A stretch of 37,398 bases of DNA, from the NCBI GenBank assembly GCA_022616275.1, contig JAKEFB010000063.1, positions 1 to 37,398 of the forward strand, written 5' to 3'. Below, piece after piece: positions 37,283 through 37,398 of the stretch. Each line of letters opens with the position of its first letter. The first letter of the stretch is position 1. Both the position numbers and the translations under genes were made by a program. Under the pieces are notes generated by a model that had not been told where the DNA came from, made no database searches, and saw only the letters and a list, made by a program, of their open reading frames with translations. The DNA comes from Chloroflexota bacterium (GTDB lineage: Bacteria; Chloroflexota; Anaerolineae; Promineifilales; Promineifilaceae).

Positions 37283-37398
37283 CAATTTGTTATATTTGAA
37301 CTTGGTGGCTGGCCGCCCCCGCCCACGTGGGGTTAACACATAAGTTCACGGTTATCAGTAATGGTGTCCCTGGCCGCCCCCGCCCACGTGGGGTTAAC
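37248..37398 (-). CRISPR. CRISPR array, type I-E-like, trailer end (continues beyond window)
   Basis: Two identical 29-nt repeats at 37309-37337 and 37370-37398 and a partial copy at 37248-37276 give a strict 61-nt period with 32-nt spacers (37277-37308, 37338-37369). Read on the minus strand the repeat starts GTTAACCCCACGTGGGC and continues GGGGGCGGCCAG. Its CCCC (6-9) and GGGG (18-21) lie exactly where they do in type I-E repeats. This orientation makes the left copy the leader-distal one, which suits its decay: only its first ~21 bases (minus strand) are kept. Leader and cas genes should lie to the right. The repeat at the window edge ends exactly at the last base. Confidence 0.85.
37271..37301. 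repeat. 31-bp perfect palindrome across the last CRISPR repeat and spacer
   Basis: GTTCAAATATAACAA, one T, then the exact complement. Its first six bases belong to the degenerate repeat and the other 25 to the adjoining spacer. Confidence 0.85.

Overview
The window reads as chromosomal DNA of a GC-rich bacterium, most probably a filamentous member of the Chloroflexota (Anaerolineae-like). This is an inference from the gene set: a choice-of-anchor-B surface protein, a FemX-type pair, a Thr/Pro-rich LysM protein, a histidine-kinase-like protein with an unusual H-box, and an XRE/NB-ARC/TPR regulator. It also rests on the very frequent GGCCGG word and on many 7-bp-period repeats. No rRNA or tRNA gene was seen, so the lineage is not proven.

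Positions 1-28,000 are an ordinary chromosomal region with mixed strands. From left to right: the truncated surface protein (-), a membrane metallophosphoesterase and a YccF protein (+), an isocitrate/isopropylmalate dehydrogenase-family enzyme (-), a small YDFS-motif protein and two translationally coupled FemX-like aminoacyltransferases (-), an APH-fold kinase (-) divergent from a coiled-coil zinc-ribbon protein (+), an L,D-transpeptidase and a calcineurin-type phosphatase (+), and an MBL-fold hydrolase (-). Then come a solute-binding/VWA lipoprotein next to a solute-binding/OmpA fusion (-), an arginine-decarboxylase-like enzyme (-), an SDR-like fragment (-), a NarL-type regulator with a dead receiver (+), the XRE/NB-ARC/TPR regulator (-), a 31-residue membrane peptide and a secreted protein (+), an M50 protease with CBS domains (+), and a LysM protein coupled to a membrane histidine-kinase-like protein (-). 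Much of this set concerns cell envelope and signalling.

Positions 28,308-37,020 form a compact all-plus-strand mobile element with many 4-bp ATGA/GTGA gene overlaps. It holds an unknown protein, a ribbon-helix-helix-like regulator, two overlapping unknown frames, a Prim-Pol primase, a D5/P4-type helicase, a capsid-maturation-protease-like protein, an 18-residue basic peptide, a small and a large terminase, and a tyrosine integrase with its own consensus promoter. Portal, major capsid, head-tail and tail genes are all missing, so it looks like a phage satellite or a strongly reduced prophage rather than a complete phage.

Right of the integrase, a relic of a phage/plasmid gene runs straight into the end of a CRISPR array with 29-nt repeats and 32-nt spacers. 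These are type I-E dimensions, and the array continues beyond the window. The junction falls inside a CRISPR repeat, and two long perfect palindromes sit around it. This junction, the capsid-less packaging module, and the repeats that supply or abut stop codons are the most interesting parts of the window.
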